Assembly (NCBI GenBank): GCA_964476375.1 | Contig: CAYYZW010000300.1 | Coordinates: 46,098 to 110,097 of the forward strand | Source: SAT2750 sp964476375 | Lineage (GTDB): Bacteria > Planctomycetota > Planctomycetia > Pirellulales > Pirellulaceae | Length of the DNA stretch: 64,000 bases | Direction of reading: 5' to 3' | Part shown: one piece after another, positions 9,210 to 18,155 of the stretch | How the letters are laid out: each line of letters begins with the position of its first letter | Position numbering within the stretch: position 1 is the stretch's first letter | The notes under the pieces: model-generated | Seen by the model: the letters and a program-made list of their open reading frames with translations, nothing else | What the model was told of the DNA's origin: nothing | Database searches by the model: none | Made by a program: the position numbers and the translations under genes

Positions 9210-9416
9210 ATGAAAATGCCGCCGTGGTTTCAATGGGTCTTTGCAGCACTCTCCATTGTCATGGCGGTGGATCACATACTGGCCCGTTTTTTTGATATTG
9301 GCGAGAGCCAGGATAACCTCTTCGTCGCTTGGTGTGTCATGTTTTTTTTCTGGATGCTCAGCCTGATCCAAGCCAAAGACGCCCAACCCCCTCCATCCGA
9401 TGGTGCGTCTGACTGA
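9210..9416 (+). CDS. small membrane protein of unknown function
   Basis: The 68-residue product has two predicted helices, around residues 5-24 and 36-52, and a hydrophilic Pro/Asp-rich tail. An AAAGGA sequence lies 12 bases before the ATG. It follows the PPC protein gene by 57 bases on the same strand. I recognise no family. The pattern of two clean hydrophobic segments and good start context supports it as a real gene rather than a chance frame. Confidence 0.55.
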   Translation: MKMPPWFQWVFAALSIVMAVDHILARFFDIGESQDNLFVAWCVMFFFWMLSLIQAKDAQPPPSDGASD

Positions 9417-9449
9417 CCTGATGCCGCTTCACTATCGCTGGCGACCGGA

Positions 9450-10256
9450 CTAGTGCATCACCTGGCCTCCGTCGACGTTGATCGTCTGGCCGGTAATGTT
9501 GCTGGATTGTTCCGAAGCGAGCATGACCGCCATGCGGGCCACATCCTCGGCCTCCTGCCAGCGTCCCATCGGGGCCACAAGGCGGATCTTTTCCTTGGCC
9601 CACTCCTCGTAGCCAAGTTGCCCGGACGGTTCCTGGCGGGCATGCCAGGCCTCCCAGACCGATTTATTCAGGGCGGTTTTGACCATCCCCGGGGCAATCG
9701 AGTTAACCCGGATGCCGTGCCCGGCGAGATCCCGGGCGGCACACTGTGTGAAGTTGATCAGGCCGGCCTTGGCGGCACTGTAGGGGGGATCCGTTTGGGA
9801 ACCGACCTGGCCGGCCACCGAACTGATCAGCAGCACCGAACCGCGGCCGGCATCGATCAGCGGCTGGACGAAGGCATGTACCACCCGGACAGCTCCAACC
9901 AGGTTCACGTCCAGGACCCTGGGCCAGTCGTCCGGGTCCAGGTTCCAGAAAGGGAAACCGTGTTTTCCGGACCCGGCGCCGGCGGCATAGACCAGGTGCT
10001 GAACCTGGCCGAGCTGTCCGGAGGTCTCGGTCGCCGCGCGCTCCACGGCAGCCGCGTCTGTCACATCCACCTGTTGTCCGCTCACCGATCCAGCGGAATT
10101 ACCATCAAGTTCTGCCGCGACGTCACCAATCGAGGGATCCAGGTCCCAGATGGCTACGCTGGCCCCTTCTGCGGCAAAGGCAGTTGCGATGGCATGCCCG
10201 ATCCCCTGGGCGGCACCGACAATGACGGCGTTGTCACCCGCGAGTTGAAGATCCAC
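9450..10256 (-). CDS. short-chain dehydrogenase/reductase (SDR)
   Basis: This 268-residue classical SDR has the Rossmann glycine motif GAAQGIGHAIA near residue 14. The dinucleotide-choice acidic residue sits in AIWDLDPS, which suggests NAD(H). The active site has the catalytic serine in VLLISSVAGQ and the YSAAK tyrosine-lysine pair. The usual NNAG motif reads YAAGAG. The C-terminus contains the common ITGQTINVDGG segment. It resembles FabG-like or 2,3-dihydroxybenzoate/sugar-alcohol dehydrogenases, but the substrate is not predictable. It is followed on the same strand by nothing in this cluster, and it sits 55 bases downstream of the cupin-like gene. Confidence 0.92.
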   Translation of the reverse strand: MDLQLAGDNAVIVGAAQGIGHAIATAFAAEGASVAIWDLDPSIGDVAAELDGNSAGSVSGQQVDVTDAAAVERAATETSGQLGQVQHLVYAAGAGSGKHGFPFWNLDPDDWPRVLDVNLVGAVRVVHAFVQPLIDAGRGSVLLISSVAGQVGSQTDPPYSAAKAGLINFTQCAARDLAGHGIRVNSIAPGMVKTALNKSVWEAWHARQEPSGQLGYEEWAKEKIRLVAPMGRWQEAEDVARMAVMLASEQSSNITGQTINVDGGQVMH

Positions 10257-10311
10257 GCACCTGCTCCGTCCGGTTGCCAGGATTGAAAGTATTCTTCATG
10301 GTCCTGCCGGA

Positions 10312-11061
10312 TCAACCGTAGAGCTTGATTGCCTCGCCGGCACCAATACGACGGGCCTTGATCCGGCCCCCGTCAAGTTTCTCACCCTTGGGGTCAATGT
10401 AGACCCGTCCGCTGGTTTTCTCATTCAGGTTGAGTACATGGATATTGAAGATGTACCCTTCCTTGCCGGTTGCCTCGAACCAGTGGACATTGTCCTTCAT
10501 GTCCGAGATCGAGGAGGCCTCCCCTGCCTTGAATTTCTGGTCAATGGTGGGCCGGATGATCATGAAATCATCTCCATCCTCCAGGCGATCATAGAGGCGC
10601 CCGTGAAAGTCACCCTTGAGAATCAGGAATGCAGTCGCCATGTTGTTGTGGCCATGGGGTACTACCGACTGCCCTTTCTTGAGCTTGAAAACCTGGTGTC
10701 CAAATACCAGGTTGGTGGGCAGACCCTCGACCTCGGGGAACTTGAAGTGGATCGCCCTTTCCCCCCTGTCCCGGAAAGGAACTTGCTCACGTTTCTCGAA
10801 GTCGATGAACTTCAAGAGGTCCGGCATGTTGACCTTGGCCATCAGGGCCTCCACCTTCTGCTGCCATTGAACCGGGGTCAGTTTCTTTCCCTTCAGGTCC
10901 AACCCCATTTCATGAAGATCCTTGATCCACTGCGCTGCCAGCGGCTTGATCTCCGCTCCCAGCATGTCCCGGCCCACGAGGGTCTCCAGCAGGGAGTAGG
11001 TGAGTAAGGCGGAAACCGTCTGCGTGCTGAATTGTCGCCTGGAAAGATCTGCCATGGTCAA
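10312..11061 (-). CDS. cupin-like exported protein
   Basis: This 249-residue protein opens with a twin-arginine-like pattern (LSRRQFSTQT) before a weakly hydrophobic segment, so Tat export is possible. The middle contains a cupin-like strand set, with LVFGHQVFKLKKGQSVVPHGHNNMATAFLILKG-type text in which PHGHNNM would supply two metal-binding histidines, followed by DGDDFMIIRPTID. No complete two-motif cupin signature is present. I do not know its substrate. It lies between the SDR and the PDZ protein, with 121 bases separating it from the latter. Confidence 0.6.
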   Translation of the reverse strand: MTMADLSRRQFSTQTVSALLTYSLLETLVGRDMLGAEIKPLAAQWIKDLHEMGLDLKGKKLTPVQWQQKVEALMAKVNMPDLLKFIDFEKREQVPFRDRGERAIHFKFPEVEGLPTNLVFGHQVFKLKKGQSVVPHGHNNMATAFLILKGDFHGRLYDRLEDGDDFMIIRPTIDQKFKAGEASSISDMKDNVHWFEATGKEGYIFNIHVLNLNEKTSGRVYIDPKGEKLDGGRIKARRIGAGEAIKLYG

Positions 11062-11182
11062 GGTCCTTCACGTAAAACGGGATTCGTATATCAGGATCCA
11101 CGATCCTGTCTGCAGGCAGGACTCGCCGTCTGTCTGGATTGTACAACGAATAGAGCCATCCTGCTCTTCATTTTCCAGCGAG

Positions 11183-12574
11183 CTATTTCCATTCTCCAAA
11201 GAGAACAGTGGCTTTTTTCTTGTCCGGTTTGCGATAGAGGGTGAGGGTCAGCAGTTCATTCTCTTCCGCCATCTTGAACTCATCTTCCATCGTTTTTATT
11301 TCCATCACGAACTGGTTGCGGAAGAGATTGATCACGTCCCCCTGGCGCAGTCCTGCCTGGTACCAGGGAGATTTCATATCCAGCCCGGTCACCTCCAGCC
11401 CCAGGGCATGTTTCTTGAGCTCGGGGTCAAGCTTGAGCTGGTCCGTCTTCTTGATCGTTAACGGTTGGCGAAGGCCTGGCCGAATCATGACCACGGTTGT
11501 CTTGTCCCCGGACTTGTGCCTGCTGATCAATCGCTTGAGGTCGTCAAAGCTGCGGACGATTTCGTCATCAAATTCGATAATCAGGTCTCCTGCCTGGATT
11601 CCCGCCCTGGAGGCTGCCGTGTCACTCTGCACGCTGCGAACAAAGCAGGGTTCCGGTGCCCGAGGGCAGGCGACGCCAAGAAAAGCACCAAGCCGGTGGT
11701 CCACTTCCACGTTCATGTGCTGCTGCTGGAATTCCATTGCTGATTTGACCGTGACCTGTGTCCCGTAGAGCTTGAGGAATTGAAGGGAACCGATACCTGC
11801 CAGTTGCGGCATGAGCCGGTCATCCAGGGGAGAGTACTTGATATCCAGGTTCTTCAGGCTGGCGTGGCCTTCTAGTTGCGAGGTCCCCAGGGAGGTGACC
11901 GCTGTCCTTTTCAGTTCCAGGCTCTTCAGTCCCACAATTGGTTTGACATGAGGCATCCACTCATCGGTGACCTTGGCTCCCTCCAGGGCAAGGTGTTCCA
12001 TCCCCCGGATCCACTTCAGCCTCTGGAGATCCTCGAGCGTCCCCTGCCACTGGGTATCAATACGCACCGTCATCATCTGTGCCGATTCCGTACCGATGAC
12101 GATGTAGTCCGGACCGATCGTGGCCCCCAGGGCCCGCAGGGCAAGGATCGATTTCTCTTCCCGCCGTTCATCCAGGACTGCCAGTGCCCGGGCAGCCTTA
12201 CGGCTGAGCGAGCTCTCGTCTTTCGTGCGGAGCTGTTCCAACGCAGCCCGCGATTGTGCCTCGACGGCAAGGTCATTTGTGGACGCCAGTCGTTGCAGGA
12301 TGAAGATCGAGCGGGCAGTGCCTTCCACGTTCTGGTTGCCGATCGCATTGAGCAGTTGTGGGATCATGTCGGGGCCGGTTTCCACCAGTTGCAGGGTGGC
12401 TTCCTCACGGACGATAAATCGCCGTGCGCCCAGATCGGAAATCCAGTTCTCGATCTGCTCTGGACTGGCGGGATCCTCTCCCTGGGACAGGAGCAGCGGA
12501 GAGTCGAGGCAGAACAGCGCAGATGCCATCAGGGATATCGTGGAAACGAACCGATAAGGCCGCATCATCATCAT
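11183..12574 (-). CDS. exported PDZ-domain protein with HEAT-like and leucine-rich segments
   Basis: This 463-residue protein has an N-terminal signal sequence (the MMMMRPYRF start followed by a hydrophobic stretch). Residues 40-160 form a HEAT-like helical region (ARRFIVREEATLQLVETGPDMIPQLL). Residues 185-285 carry leucine-rich-repeat-like text (GLKSLELKRTAVTSLG, LKNLDIKYSPLDD, LQFLKLYGTQVT). Two PDZ-like segments follow, the clearest being DTAASRAGIQAGDLIIEFDD and a second with GLRQGDVINLF. There is no protease catalytic triad, so this is a scaffold or adaptor rather than a DegP-type protease. The combination is frequent in planctomycetes; the ligand is unknown. Confidence 0.75.
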   Translation of the reverse strand: MMMMRPYRFVSTISLMASALFCLDSPLLLSQGEDPASPEQIENWISDLGARRFIVREEATLQLVETGPDMIPQLLNAIGNQNVEGTARSIFILQRLASTNDLAVEAQSRAALEQLRTKDESSLSRKAARALAVLDERREEKSILALRALGATIGPDYIVIGTESAQMMTVRIDTQWQGTLEDLQRLKWIRGMEHLALEGAKVTDEWMPHVKPIVGLKSLELKRTAVTSLGTSQLEGHASLKNLDIKYSPLDDRLMPQLAGIGSLQFLKLYGTQVTVKSAMEFQQQHMNVEVDHRLGAFLGVACPRAPEPCFVRSVQSDTAASRAGIQAGDLIIEFDDEIVRSFDDLKRLISRHKSGDKTTVVMIRPGLRQPLTIKKTDQLKLDPELKKHALGLEVTGLDMKSPWYQAGLRQGDVINLFRNQFVMEIKTMEDEFKMAEENELLTLTLYRKPDKKKATVLFGEWK

Positions 12575-12674
12575 CCAGCCCGTGTGGGGAAAAGACAGGT
12601 TGCTGCTGTCACTGTTCCCAGTTTACCAGATTGCCGGTGGCCGGACATGCAGAATCAAAGGTGGCTGCGGCCTC

Positions 12675-13280
12675 CTAGCCTGCCTGCCGCTTTTGGGCCT
12701 TGTAGAGGTAGGGATTCATCGTGGGGTCGTTGTACATTTTGAACTGGCGATAGGTCCGGTGGCGAACCTTTCCGTCCTGGATGTTGGCAAGCAGGTGTTC
12801 CAGGGCGGCAGCGAGTTCGTCCAGTTGCATCATGCAGACCGCCAGCTTCTGCTCGACTTTGTCCCGATGTTCTCCGGACGCGTCGTCGCGGTCTCTCTGT
12901 TCTTCCATATGGTAAATTCGAAGTGCCATGATGCTGAGCCGGTCAATCACGCTTCCCGGTGTCTCGGTGTTCATGGGGGCGTTCTCTTCGGGAACCAGCC
13001 CATGCATGTCGAGTTGCTCGGTGAGCCAGTCATCGATCTTCTCGATCCAGTCATTCCGGTTCTGGTTGTGGGAATCGATATTCCTCTTCACCTCAGCAAT
13101 CTTGGCATCGCCCACATCCGGGCTGCGAGCAATGTCTTCTTCGTGCCAGAGCAGAAAATTGAAACTGAATTGTTCACACGCAAGGGCCATGAAGCCCTCG
13201 TAGGGATTATCCACATCCTGTGCATGCCAGCGGATCACCATCGCCCTGTGTAAGTCCGTCACTTCTGGAATGTTGATCAT
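12675..13280 (-). CDS. DUF4254 family protein
   Basis: From the ATG at 13280 the protein is 201 residues and starts MINIPEVTDLHRAMVIRWH, the usual opening of DUF4254 proteins. It continues with PYEGFMALACEQFSFNFLLW and RQFKMYNDPTMNP at the end. It is all alpha, soluble and charged. DUF4254 genes often sit near glycosyltransferase or lipopolysaccharide genes, but none is present here and no activity is established. The frame is open to a TTG at 13343, but that codon lies between the -35 and -10 elements of a good minus-strand promoter, so it cannot be in the transcript; the internal ATG is therefore chosen. Confidence 0.82.
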   Translation of the reverse strand: MINIPEVTDLHRAMVIRWHAQDVDNPYEGFMALACEQFSFNFLLWHEEDIARSPDVGDAKIAEVKRNIDSHNQNRNDWIEKIDDWLTEQLDMHGLVPEENAPMNTETPGSVIDRLSIMALRIYHMEEQRDRDDASGEHRDKVEQKLAVCMMQLDELAAALEHLLANIQDGKVRHRTYRQFKMYNDPTMNPYLYKAQKRQAG

Positions 13281-13331
13281 CAAATACTCGTTTCCGTCAG
13301 GAGAAAATTGTGAAGAAACCCGGGACTGAGG

Positions 13332-13361
13332 ATTGTAGGACAATCATTTGTTTTGACTCAA
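13332..13361 (-). promoter_or_regulatory. candidate sigma-70 promoter for the DUF4254 gene
   Basis: On the minus strand TTGAGT (13361-13356) and TACAAT (13337-13332) are 18 bases apart. Transcription would begin near 13325, which excludes the upstream TTG at 13343 and supports the ATG at 13280. Confidence 0.5.
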
Positions 13362-13394
13362 GCCGAGATTCTTCACAGGCATACGGGGAGCACC

Positions 13395-13423
13395 TTGGAC
13401 CCTGGCCGGCGTTTGCCTAGAAT
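13395..13423 (+). promoter_or_regulatory. candidate sigma-70 promoter for the M28 protein
   Basis: TTGGAC at 13395-13400 and TAGAAT at 13418-13423 have the ideal 17-base spacing, 46 bases before the ATG at 13469. An in-frame TTG at 13436 lies close to the predicted transcription start and is unlikely to be used. Confidence 0.5.
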
Positions 13424-13468
13424 GCACCGGAACCGTTGCCTTTCACCGTTCCTGCGGGGATCTTCTTG

Positions 13469-14584
13469 ATGTTTGCCAGCAAGAGATCGATAACCACCCT
13501 GGTGCTTGCCTTCGTCGGTATCCTTGGCGGGATTTACCTGCTGACTTTCCATTCCAATGGCCAGTCGCCCGGACAGGGCGTGTCGGCACGCCGCGGCGAG
13601 GTGATGCGCCTGCTTCATGAGCGTGGGCTGTTAACGACCGAAATTCGACAAAAGCTGGAAAAGGCAGGTACCACAACACAGATCGATGCGATTCTTGCCG
13701 CCGGTCAGCAGGCGGGCCTGAAGGACGTTCCCCTGGATGCCGACCGGTGCTTTTCCTGGCTGAAGAAGATCTGTGAGATCGGTTCACGTGCGAGTGGTTC
13801 CGAGGGGATGAAGCGTCAGCAGGTGATGCTGCGGGACCATTTCACCAAGCTCGGTGCGATGGTCCAGATGCAGGGATTTGATGCTCGCCATCCGCTGGAT
13901 GGGTCGCGAGTCCGAATGGAAAACATGCTTGTCCAATGGCACCCGGAAAGGAAGCAGCGGATCCTGCTTTCGGCTCACTACGACACGCGTCCCTTTCCGG
14001 ATGAGGATTCACGCAACCCGCGAGGTACATTTGTGGGAGCCAATGACGGGGCGAGTGGGACGGCCCTGCTGGCAGAACTTGCCTATCTCGTTCGGGGTTA
14101 CAAGGGGCCCTTTGGAATTGATTTTGTCCTGTTTGATGGCGAGGAGTTTGTTTTCCAGCAAAGGGGAGAGTATTTTCTCGGTTCCAGGTACTTCGCCATG
14201 GCCTACCGGAATGAGCCACCGGTATACCGTTATAAATGGGGGGTGCTGCTCGACATGGTGGCGGACAAGGAACTGCAGATCTACTACGAGTTAAACAGTT
14301 TGCGATTCGCACGGCCGCTGGTGATGGACATCTGGAAGACCGCGGCCCGCCTGGGAGTCAAGGAATTCCGTGCCAGGTCCCGGCACGAGATTCGTGATGA
14401 CCACCTGCCACTAAACCAGATAGCGGGTATTCCGACGTGCGATCTGATTGATTTTGATTACCCCCGCCCGGGACTGAATACCTCCTACTGGCATACCGAG
14501 AAGGATCGTCCGGAGAACTGCTCCGGCGTCTCCATGGCGCGGGTTGGCTGGGTTGTGTGGGAATGGCTCAAGCAGGCCAAGTAG
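13469..14584 (+). CDS. M28-family, glutaminyl-peptide cyclotransferase-like metalloprotein
   Basis: The 371-residue protein has one N-terminal membrane or signal segment (residues 6-24). An M28 zinc-hydrolase domain follows. Candidate metal ligands are the His of LLSAHYDTRP, the Asp of GANDGASG, the Glu pair in LFDGEEF, the Asp in LDMVADKE and the His of SYWHTEKDRPENCS. The last segment matches glutaminyl cyclases, which convert N-terminal Gln to pyroglutamate, better than aminopeptidases. The protein is likely anchored facing the periplasm. Whether it is cyclase or peptidase cannot be settled from sequence. The next gene starts 57 bases downstream on the same strand. Confidence 0.82.
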   Translation: MFASKRSITTLVLAFVGILGGIYLLTFHSNGQSPGQGVSARRGEVMRLLHERGLLTTEIRQKLEKAGTTTQIDAILAAGQQAGLKDVPLDADRCFSWLKKICEIGSRASGSEGMKRQQVMLRDHFTKLGAMVQMQGFDARHPLDGSRVRMENMLVQWHPERKQRILLSAHYDTRPFPDEDSRNPRGTFVGANDGASGTALLAELAYLVRGYKGPFGIDFVLFDGEEFVFQQRGEYFLGSRYFAMAYRNEPPVYRYKWGVLLDMVADKELQIYYELNSLRFARPLVMDIWKTAARLGVKEFRARSRHEIRDDHLPLNQIAGIPTCDLIDFDYPRPGLNTSYWHTEKDRPENCSGVSMARVGWVVWEWLKQAK

Positions 14585-14641
14585 GCTGGCGCTGGCAGCC
14601 GGAAGTTTATGAACCGCAATCCGAGGAGTTGATTTGGAACC

Positions 14642-15694
14642 ATGACAGAAAACGCCTATCGCATTGCCCTTTATCCAGGGGACGGGATTGGTCCGGACGT
14701 GACTCGTGAAGCCGTCCGTCTCCTGGAAGAGCTCCCGGGAGTGAATTTCCACTTTGAAGAGTTCCCCTGGGGACTGGAGTACTGGAAGCAGCATGCCCAG
14801 GTCGTTCCCGATGATTACCTCGACCTGCTGGTCGGTTTTGACGCGATCTTCCTGGGAGCGGTTGGCTGGCCACAGGAGCTTCCTGACCATGTCACCCTGG
14901 CGCCGCTGGTGCGGATTCGCCAGGCTTTTGACCAGTATGCCTGCGTCCGTCCGGCCCGGCTCTACCCCGGTCTCAAGAGCGTACTGGCAGAGAAAGGGGC
15001 GGACGACATCGACCTGGTGGTTATTCGGGAGAATTCCGAAGGGGAGTACATTGACAATGGTGGGCGTTTCAAACAGGGGGAGATGGAAGAAGTCGCCGTG
15101 CAGACGGCACTCCACACGCGAAAGGGGGTGGAACGGATCCTGAGATATTCCTTTGAGATGGCTCGTACCCGTCGTGGCAAGATGACCATGATCACCAAGT
15201 CCAATGCCCAGCGTTATTCCTATGTCATGTGGGATGACATCTGGGAGGAGATCCGTGGTGAATACCAGGACGTGGAATCCAGCAAGCAGCATTGTGATGC
15301 GGCGGTGATGAACTTTGTTCGCCAGCCGGAGTCTTTTGATGTGGTTGTCGCCTCCAACCTGTTTGGCGACCTGCTGACGGACCTGGGAGGTATTCTCAGT
15401 GGGGGACTCGGGCTGGCTCCCAGCTGCAATATCAACCCCGAGCGAGACTTTCCGTCCATGTTCGAACCGGTGCATGGATCCGCACCGGATATTGCCGGGA
15501 AGGGGATCGCCAATCCCGTGGCCGCCGTGCTCAGTGCTGCCATGATGCTCGATCACCTGCACGAGTCCGGGTTGGCCGGCCAGGTACGGCAGGCTGTTGA
15601 AAAGACGCTGCGTGGTGGGCAGGGGACGCCGGATCTGGGAGGCGACCTGTCGACCAGCCAGATGGGAGATTTGCTGATCTCCCATCTGGAGTAA
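14642..15694 (+). CDS. isocitrate/isopropylmalate dehydrogenase family, tartrate/D-malate dehydrogenase type
   Basis: The 350-residue protein belongs to the NAD- and metal-dependent beta-decarboxylating dehydrogenases. Visible motifs are PGDGIGPDVT at the N-terminus, the substrate arginines in RIRQAFDQYACVRPARLYPG, VIRENSEGEY, the TKSNAQRYS lysine, the metal-binding VVASNLFGDLLTDLGG aspartates and MFEPVHGSAPDIAGKGIANP. The GAVGWP motif and the short length point to the tartrate dehydrogenase/decarboxylase or D-malate dehydrogenase subgroup rather than LeuB. It would oxidise and decarboxylate a 2-hydroxy acid in the cytoplasm using NAD. No leucine or tartrate pathway genes are adjacent, so the natural substrate is uncertain. 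Confidence 0.88.
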   Translation: MTENAYRIALYPGDGIGPDVTREAVRLLEELPGVNFHFEEFPWGLEYWKQHAQVVPDDYLDLLVGFDAIFLGAVGWPQELPDHVTLAPLVRIRQAFDQYACVRPARLYPGLKSVLAEKGADDIDLVVIRENSEGEYIDNGGRFKQGEMEEVAVQTALHTRKGVERILRYSFEMARTRRGKMTMITKSNAQRYSYVMWDDIWEEIRGEYQDVESSKQHCDAAVMNFVRQPESFDVVVASNLFGDLLTDLGGILSGGLGLAPSCNINPERDFPSMFEPVHGSAPDIAGKGIANPVAAVLSAAMMLDHLHESGLAGQVRQAVEKTLRGGQGTPDLGGDLSTSQMGDLLISHLE

Positions 15695-15929
15695 TACGGC
15701 TCATTCGCACGAGCTTTTTCTTCATGGTGGGGATGCTCCCCATCCGCAGGACGGGCGGATGAAAAGGTGGCCGTAAAGTTGCCCCTGTTTTCCTATTGTG
15801 ACAGCTCTTTTTCCACGCGAGTCACCCTGGCCGCGAAGCTGTACGGATTATGCCGATTTTATCGAGCTCTTCCTGCCCAGCTGCCGATATCAAAAGACGA
15901 AACAGATTCGTTTCTGGGGGGGATAATCC

Positions 15930-16334
15930 GTGGCATACCGCGCTTCCAAGAGCCATTGTTTTACCGCGTCGAAGCTTCTGCTTGGCGTCCTGATTGCCCT
16001 GCTGGCGGGCTGTAGCCAGGCGCGACAGTCGATGCGGACCGTGGATCCCAGGGCTCCCAAGCCAGGCTACGTGCAGATCCCGCCCTGTGACCGCCCCTCC
16101 TACTCTCTGGAAGGGGCTCCCGGGCTGCAGCTTCCCGGGCCATCCCGTGCATTACTCTCACGGCGAGAACAATATGCCCAACGCACCAGCTGCCTGGGAT
16201 GTGGTGACGTCTTCTGGAATAGCTGGCAAAGCGATCCACCACGACCACAGGATCGGATCTCCTTTCACCATCCTGCTGAGATTTACCGCCGCGGCAGCCC
16301 TGAATGTCTCCCTGCAGACAACAGGGTGGAATGA
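15930..16334 (+). CDS. putative small lipoprotein
   Basis: This weakly supported 134-residue frame starts at GTG after a G-rich stretch (seven G, 14 to 8 bases upstream). The N-terminus shows a lipoprotein signal with a lipobox, LLLGVLIALLAGC at residues 16-28. The mature part is rich in Pro, Ser and Arg and contains CLGCGDVFWNSWQSDPP near residue 90, a Cys/Trp pattern I associate loosely with small planctomycete lipoproteins. Composition of the C-terminal third is unusual, so a frameshift or decay there is possible. The 235 bases before it hold no gene that I can see. Confidence 0.45.
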   Translation: MAYRASKSHCFTASKLLLGVLIALLAGCSQARQSMRTVDPRAPKPGYVQIPPCDRPSYSLEGAPGLQLPGPSRALLSRREQYAQRTSCLGCGDVFWNSWQSDPPRPQDRISFHHPAEIYRRGSPECLPADNRVE

Positions 16335-16448
16335 AATCTGCTCCCGCTGCCTTTCCTGCCTGTTGTCTAGACCGTTATCATACGATTCTGGCCCCGGCGA
16401 AATCTCGCTTGCCGGGGGAACAATCGCTAGTGATGACAGGTAGTACTC

Positions 16449-18149
16449 ATGGCAATCACGGGTGTCGAGGCCTTTCTGGAGATGCTCTCGGAGTTTGGTG
16501 TCGAGTACATCTTTGGCAATCCAGGTTCGACCGAGCTTCCATTGAACGATGCGCTGGCGGTGGACGACCGGTTCCGGTACATCCTTGGCTTGCAGGAAGT
16601 TCCGGTGATGGCGGTGGCGGATGGCTATAGCATGGCCTCACGCCAGCTGGGCGTTGTCAACCTGCACATCTGCTGTGGTCTTGGGAACGCCATGGGGATG
16701 CTCTACAACGCCCACCGCGAGGGGACTCCCTTGCTCGTCACGGCAGGACAGCAGGACCGACGGTTGATGTTCGAGGAACCGATACTGGGTGGGGACATGC
16801 TCTCGGTGGTGCAGCCCTGGACCAAGTGGGCTGTGGAGGTCCAGCGTATCGAGGACCTTCCTTCCGCGCTCCGGCGCGCCACACGGGTCGCCATGACGCC
16901 ACCGACCGGCCCGGTATTCATGTCGCTGCCGGTCGACCTGCAGATGGAAATGGCAGACGACCTGGATCTTTCACCGATCACATTAATGGACACTCGGGTA
17001 CGACCACCGCGGGAGCCACTGGAAAAGGCGGCGCTGCTCCTGAGGGAGGCTCAATCCCCGGCGATCCTTGCCGGCAGCCGGGTCACCGAAGCGGGGGGCT
17101 GTGAGGCACTTGTTGAGCTGGCAGAACTGCTGGGATCCCCGGTTATCAGTGAATCGGGAACGACGCATGGCCGGTTGGCATTTCCCCCGGATCACCCTCT
17201 TTACAGCCAGGGACTGCCACTCTGGTCTCCGGATGTCCACCAGCGGCTTGAGCCTTTTGATGTGTTGTTCGTGGTCGGCATGGACATGCTGCGGCAGTAT
17301 ATCTATCACGAGCCGGCCTGCCCGATTCCTGATTCTATTCGGTTAATACACCTGGACGAGGATCCCTGGCAACTGGGGAAGAACTATCAGCCGGAAGTGG
17401 GCCTGGTGGGTCATACCCGTGTGGGCCTGGAGGAGCTTGTCGAACTGGTGCGAGGGGGCCAGGATGAAACCCAGAAGCTGCAGGCCCGGCAGCGCGGAGA
17501 ACAGCATGCCGCGAAACATCAACAGGCTCGCCGGCAGCTTGAAGCGGAGATTGACCAACAGCGAGGAACCACCCCGCTCACGCCACTCTGTGCCATGGAG
17601 GCCATTGCCCGGGTTCTGCCGGACGACGTGGCAGTTGTGGAGGAAGCGGTCACGACAACCAACACCACGCTGGAACGTCTTGGTGCCCTGAAAAATACCA
17701 GCGGGTACTTCGGCCACCGCGGCTGGGCGCTTGGTTGGGGCCTGGGGGTATCGATTGGAGCCCAGCTTGCGTGGCCCGGGCGCCCGGTGGTTGGAATCCT
17801 GGGAGAGGGAGCTGCCATGTACGGAATCCAGGGGCTCTGGACCGCGGCGCGTTACAGGATCCCGGTCACCTTTGTCATCTGCAACAATTCCCAGTACCAC
17901 ATCCTCAAGCTCTGTGCCCGCACGCTGAAATTGCCGCAGGCCGAACAGGGGGAATTCGAGGGGCTGGATTTGAACCAGCCGGAAATTGACTTTGTCGGAC
18001 TGGCCCGGTCCCTTGGGGTGGAAGCCCATCGTGTGGAGGATGCTGATGCCCTGAGCGACCAGCTCCAGAAAGGGATCAGGTCGGATCAGCCGCTGTTGCT
18101 CGATGTCAGTATCTCGCGCGGCCTGGGTGACCGGCTGAATTACGGCTAG
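16449..18149 (+). CDS. thiamine-diphosphate enzyme, benzoylformate decarboxylase-like
   Basis: The 566-residue protein has the three-domain layout of ThDP-dependent decarboxylases. The N-terminal PYR domain carries the cofactor-activating glutamate in LGLQEVPVMAVADGYSMAS and the VNLHICCGLGNAMG segment that aligns with the benzoylformate decarboxylase active-site histidine loop. The C-terminal PP domain has the ThDP/Mg motif as GEGAAMYGIQ, ending 22-25 residues later in FVICNN. The first Asp of the canonical GDG is Glu here. A His in QYIYHEPAC could match the second active-site histidine. It probably decarboxylates a 2-keto acid such as benzoylformate or an aliphatic analogue; an oxalyl-CoA or acetolactate role is less likely given the histidines. 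It stands alone between convergent neighbours. Confidence 0.85.
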   Translation: MAITGVEAFLEMLSEFGVEYIFGNPGSTELPLNDALAVDDRFRYILGLQEVPVMAVADGYSMASRQLGVVNLHICCGLGNAMGMLYNAHREGTPLLVTAGQQDRRLMFEEPILGGDMLSVVQPWTKWAVEVQRIEDLPSALRRATRVAMTPPTGPVFMSLPVDLQMEMADDLDLSPITLMDTRVRPPREPLEKAALLLREAQSPAILAGSRVTEAGGCEALVELAELLGSPVISESGTTHGRLAFPPDHPLYSQGLPLWSPDVHQRLEPFDVLFVVGMDMLRQYIYHEPACPIPDSIRLIHLDEDPWQLGKNYQPEVGLVGHTRVGLEELVELVRGGQDETQKLQARQRGEQHAAKHQQARRQLEAEIDQQRGTTPLTPLCAMEAIARVLPDDVAVVEEAVTTTNTTLERLGALKNTSGYFGHRGWALGWGLGVSIGAQLAWPGRPVVGILGEGAAMYGIQGLWTAARYRIPVTFVICNNSQYHILKLCARTLKLPQAEQGEFEGLDLNQPEIDFVGLARSLGVEAHRVEDADALSDQLQKGIRSDQPLLLDVSISRGLGDRLNYG

Positions 18150-18155
18150 GAAACG

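Noticed and set aside
14411..15685. A 424-codon minus-strand frame
   Set aside because: It mirrors the tartrate-type dehydrogenase gene, whose motifs are complete.
15994..16443. Alternative frame across the putative lipoprotein
   Set aside because: It lacks a signal sequence and a good start; the lipobox is in the other frame. I could not exclude a frameshift joining the two.
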